Source: Calditrichota bacterium (GTDB taxonomy: Bacteria > Zhuqueibacterota > Zhuqueibacteria > Residuimicrobiales > Krinioviventaceae). Taken from it: a DNA stretch of 6,496 bases. This document shows positions 6,265 through 6,496 of the stretch, in pieces. How positions within the stretch are numbered: position 1 is the first letter of the stretch; each line of letters begins with the position of its first letter. The stretch is taken from NCBI GenBank assembly GCA_003818595.1, contig RPQV01000209.1:1-6496 (forward strand), written 5' to 3'. A program made the position numbers and the translations under genes. Below the pieces are notes generated by a model, which worked only from the letters and a program-made list of their open reading frames with translations, ran no database searches and was not told where the DNA came from.

Positions 6265-6269
6265 AGGAG
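6265..6269 (+). promoter_or_regulatory. Strong ribosome-binding site of the glutamate dehydrogenase gene
   Basis: AGGAG lies 6 bases before ATG 6276, the best Shine-Dalgarno in the window. It contrasts with the weak sites of the coupled genes upstream and suggests independent, high-level translation. The 51-base gap before it holds no clear terminator hairpin and no convincing promoter. Confidence 0.7.
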
Positions 6270-6275
6270 TTAGCT

Positions 6276-6496
6276 ATGAGCAAAGATAGTGTTTTTGATA
6301 TGGCCCTTGAGCAGCTTGATACAGCAGCCAAGCGACTCAAACTCAATCCCAATCTCCATCGCGTGCTGCAAACCTGCGAACGTGAGTTGACGGTCGCTGT
6401 CCCGGTTGTCATGAATGACGGCAGAATAGAAGTTTTTAAGGGATATCGAGTTCAGCATTGCAGTGCCCGTGGCCCGTGCAAAGGCGGCATCCGTTA
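6276..6496 (+). CDS. gdhA: Glutamate dehydrogenase-type (Glu/Leu/Phe/Val dehydrogenase family), N-terminal part (runs off right edge)
   Basis: The first 73 residues are present and the frame is open to the window edge. The enzyme would interconvert glutamate and 2-oxoglutarate with ammonia, using NAD or NADP, in the cytoplasm. The visible portion ends in VFKGYRVQHCSARGPCKGGIR (from residue 53), the start of the substrate-binding domain; K69 in KGG is the conserved lysine that contacts the substrate carboxylate. Before it come the helix LEQLDTAAKRLKLNPNLHRVL and the strand RELTVAVPVVMNDG, both typical of glutamate dehydrogenases. Leucine and phenylalanine dehydrogenases instead have a shorter sequence with LGPALGG at this place. 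Cofactor choice cannot be judged because the nucleotide-binding domain is missing. Its own strong ribosome-binding site and the 51-base gap suggest it may be a separate transcription unit. Confidence 0.9.
   Translation, partial: MSKDSVFDMALEQLDTAAKRLKLNPNLHRVLQTCERELTVAVPVVMNDGRIEVFKGYRVQHCSARGPCKGGIR

Noticed and set aside
6225..6275. Promoter or terminator between hslR and the glutamate dehydrogenase gene
   Set aside because: TATCAT (6253-6258) and CATAAT (6256-6261) look like -10 elements but sit too close to the ribosome-binding site and lack a -35; TTATT/AATAA arms are too weak for a terminator and have no GC stem.

Overview
The window looks like chromosomal DNA of a diderm (Gram-negative type) bacterium, since it carries the inner-membrane parts of a lipid-transport system (MlaE, MlaF, MlaD). 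Base composition is moderate, by eye about 45% G+C. The style of the proteins suggests the Fibrobacterota/Chlorobi/Bacteroidota superphylum or a neighbouring lineage such as Calditrichota: the AmgK-like kinase motif, the MlaD with a repeat tail ending in a 'NPKKYLTVKVF'-like motif, and a butyrate kinase. That placement is inference from remembered family resemblance. I see no phage, transposon, CRISPR, tRNA or rRNA, and no stretch above 300 bases without a gene.

Left arm, minus strand (1-1216): a two-gene unit. A phosphotransferase resembling the anomeric N-acetylmuramate/N-acetylglucosamine kinase AmgK overlaps by 4 bases a sugar-1-phosphate nucleotidyltransferase resembling MurU, which runs off the left edge. 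Together they would phosphorylate an amino sugar at C1 and then activate it with a nucleotide, as in peptidoglycan-sugar recycling.

Centre (1217-1477): a 261-base divergent intergenic region with promoter-like sequences facing both ways and a 14-base inverted repeat beside the rightward one.

Right arm, plus strand (1478-6224): a tightly packed operon of a butyrate kinase gene (buk) broken by one in-frame TAA, an unrecognised four-helix membrane protein, mlaE, mlaF, mlaD and an Hsp15-type S4 RNA-binding protein. Junctions are ATGA, TTGA or gaps of 5-8 bases, so translational coupling is likely. After a 51-base gap with a strong ribosome-binding site, a glutamate dehydrogenase-type gene begins and runs off the right edge.

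MlaE (permease), MlaF (ATPase) and MlaD (MCE substrate-binding ring) should form one phospholipid transporter in the inner membrane. The membrane protein in front of mlaE is the best candidate for an undescribed partner. The most striking anomalies are the single nonsense codon in an otherwise intact buk and an exact 34-residue fourfold repeat in the periplasmic tail of MlaD. I did not find convincing evidence of a wholly new system.
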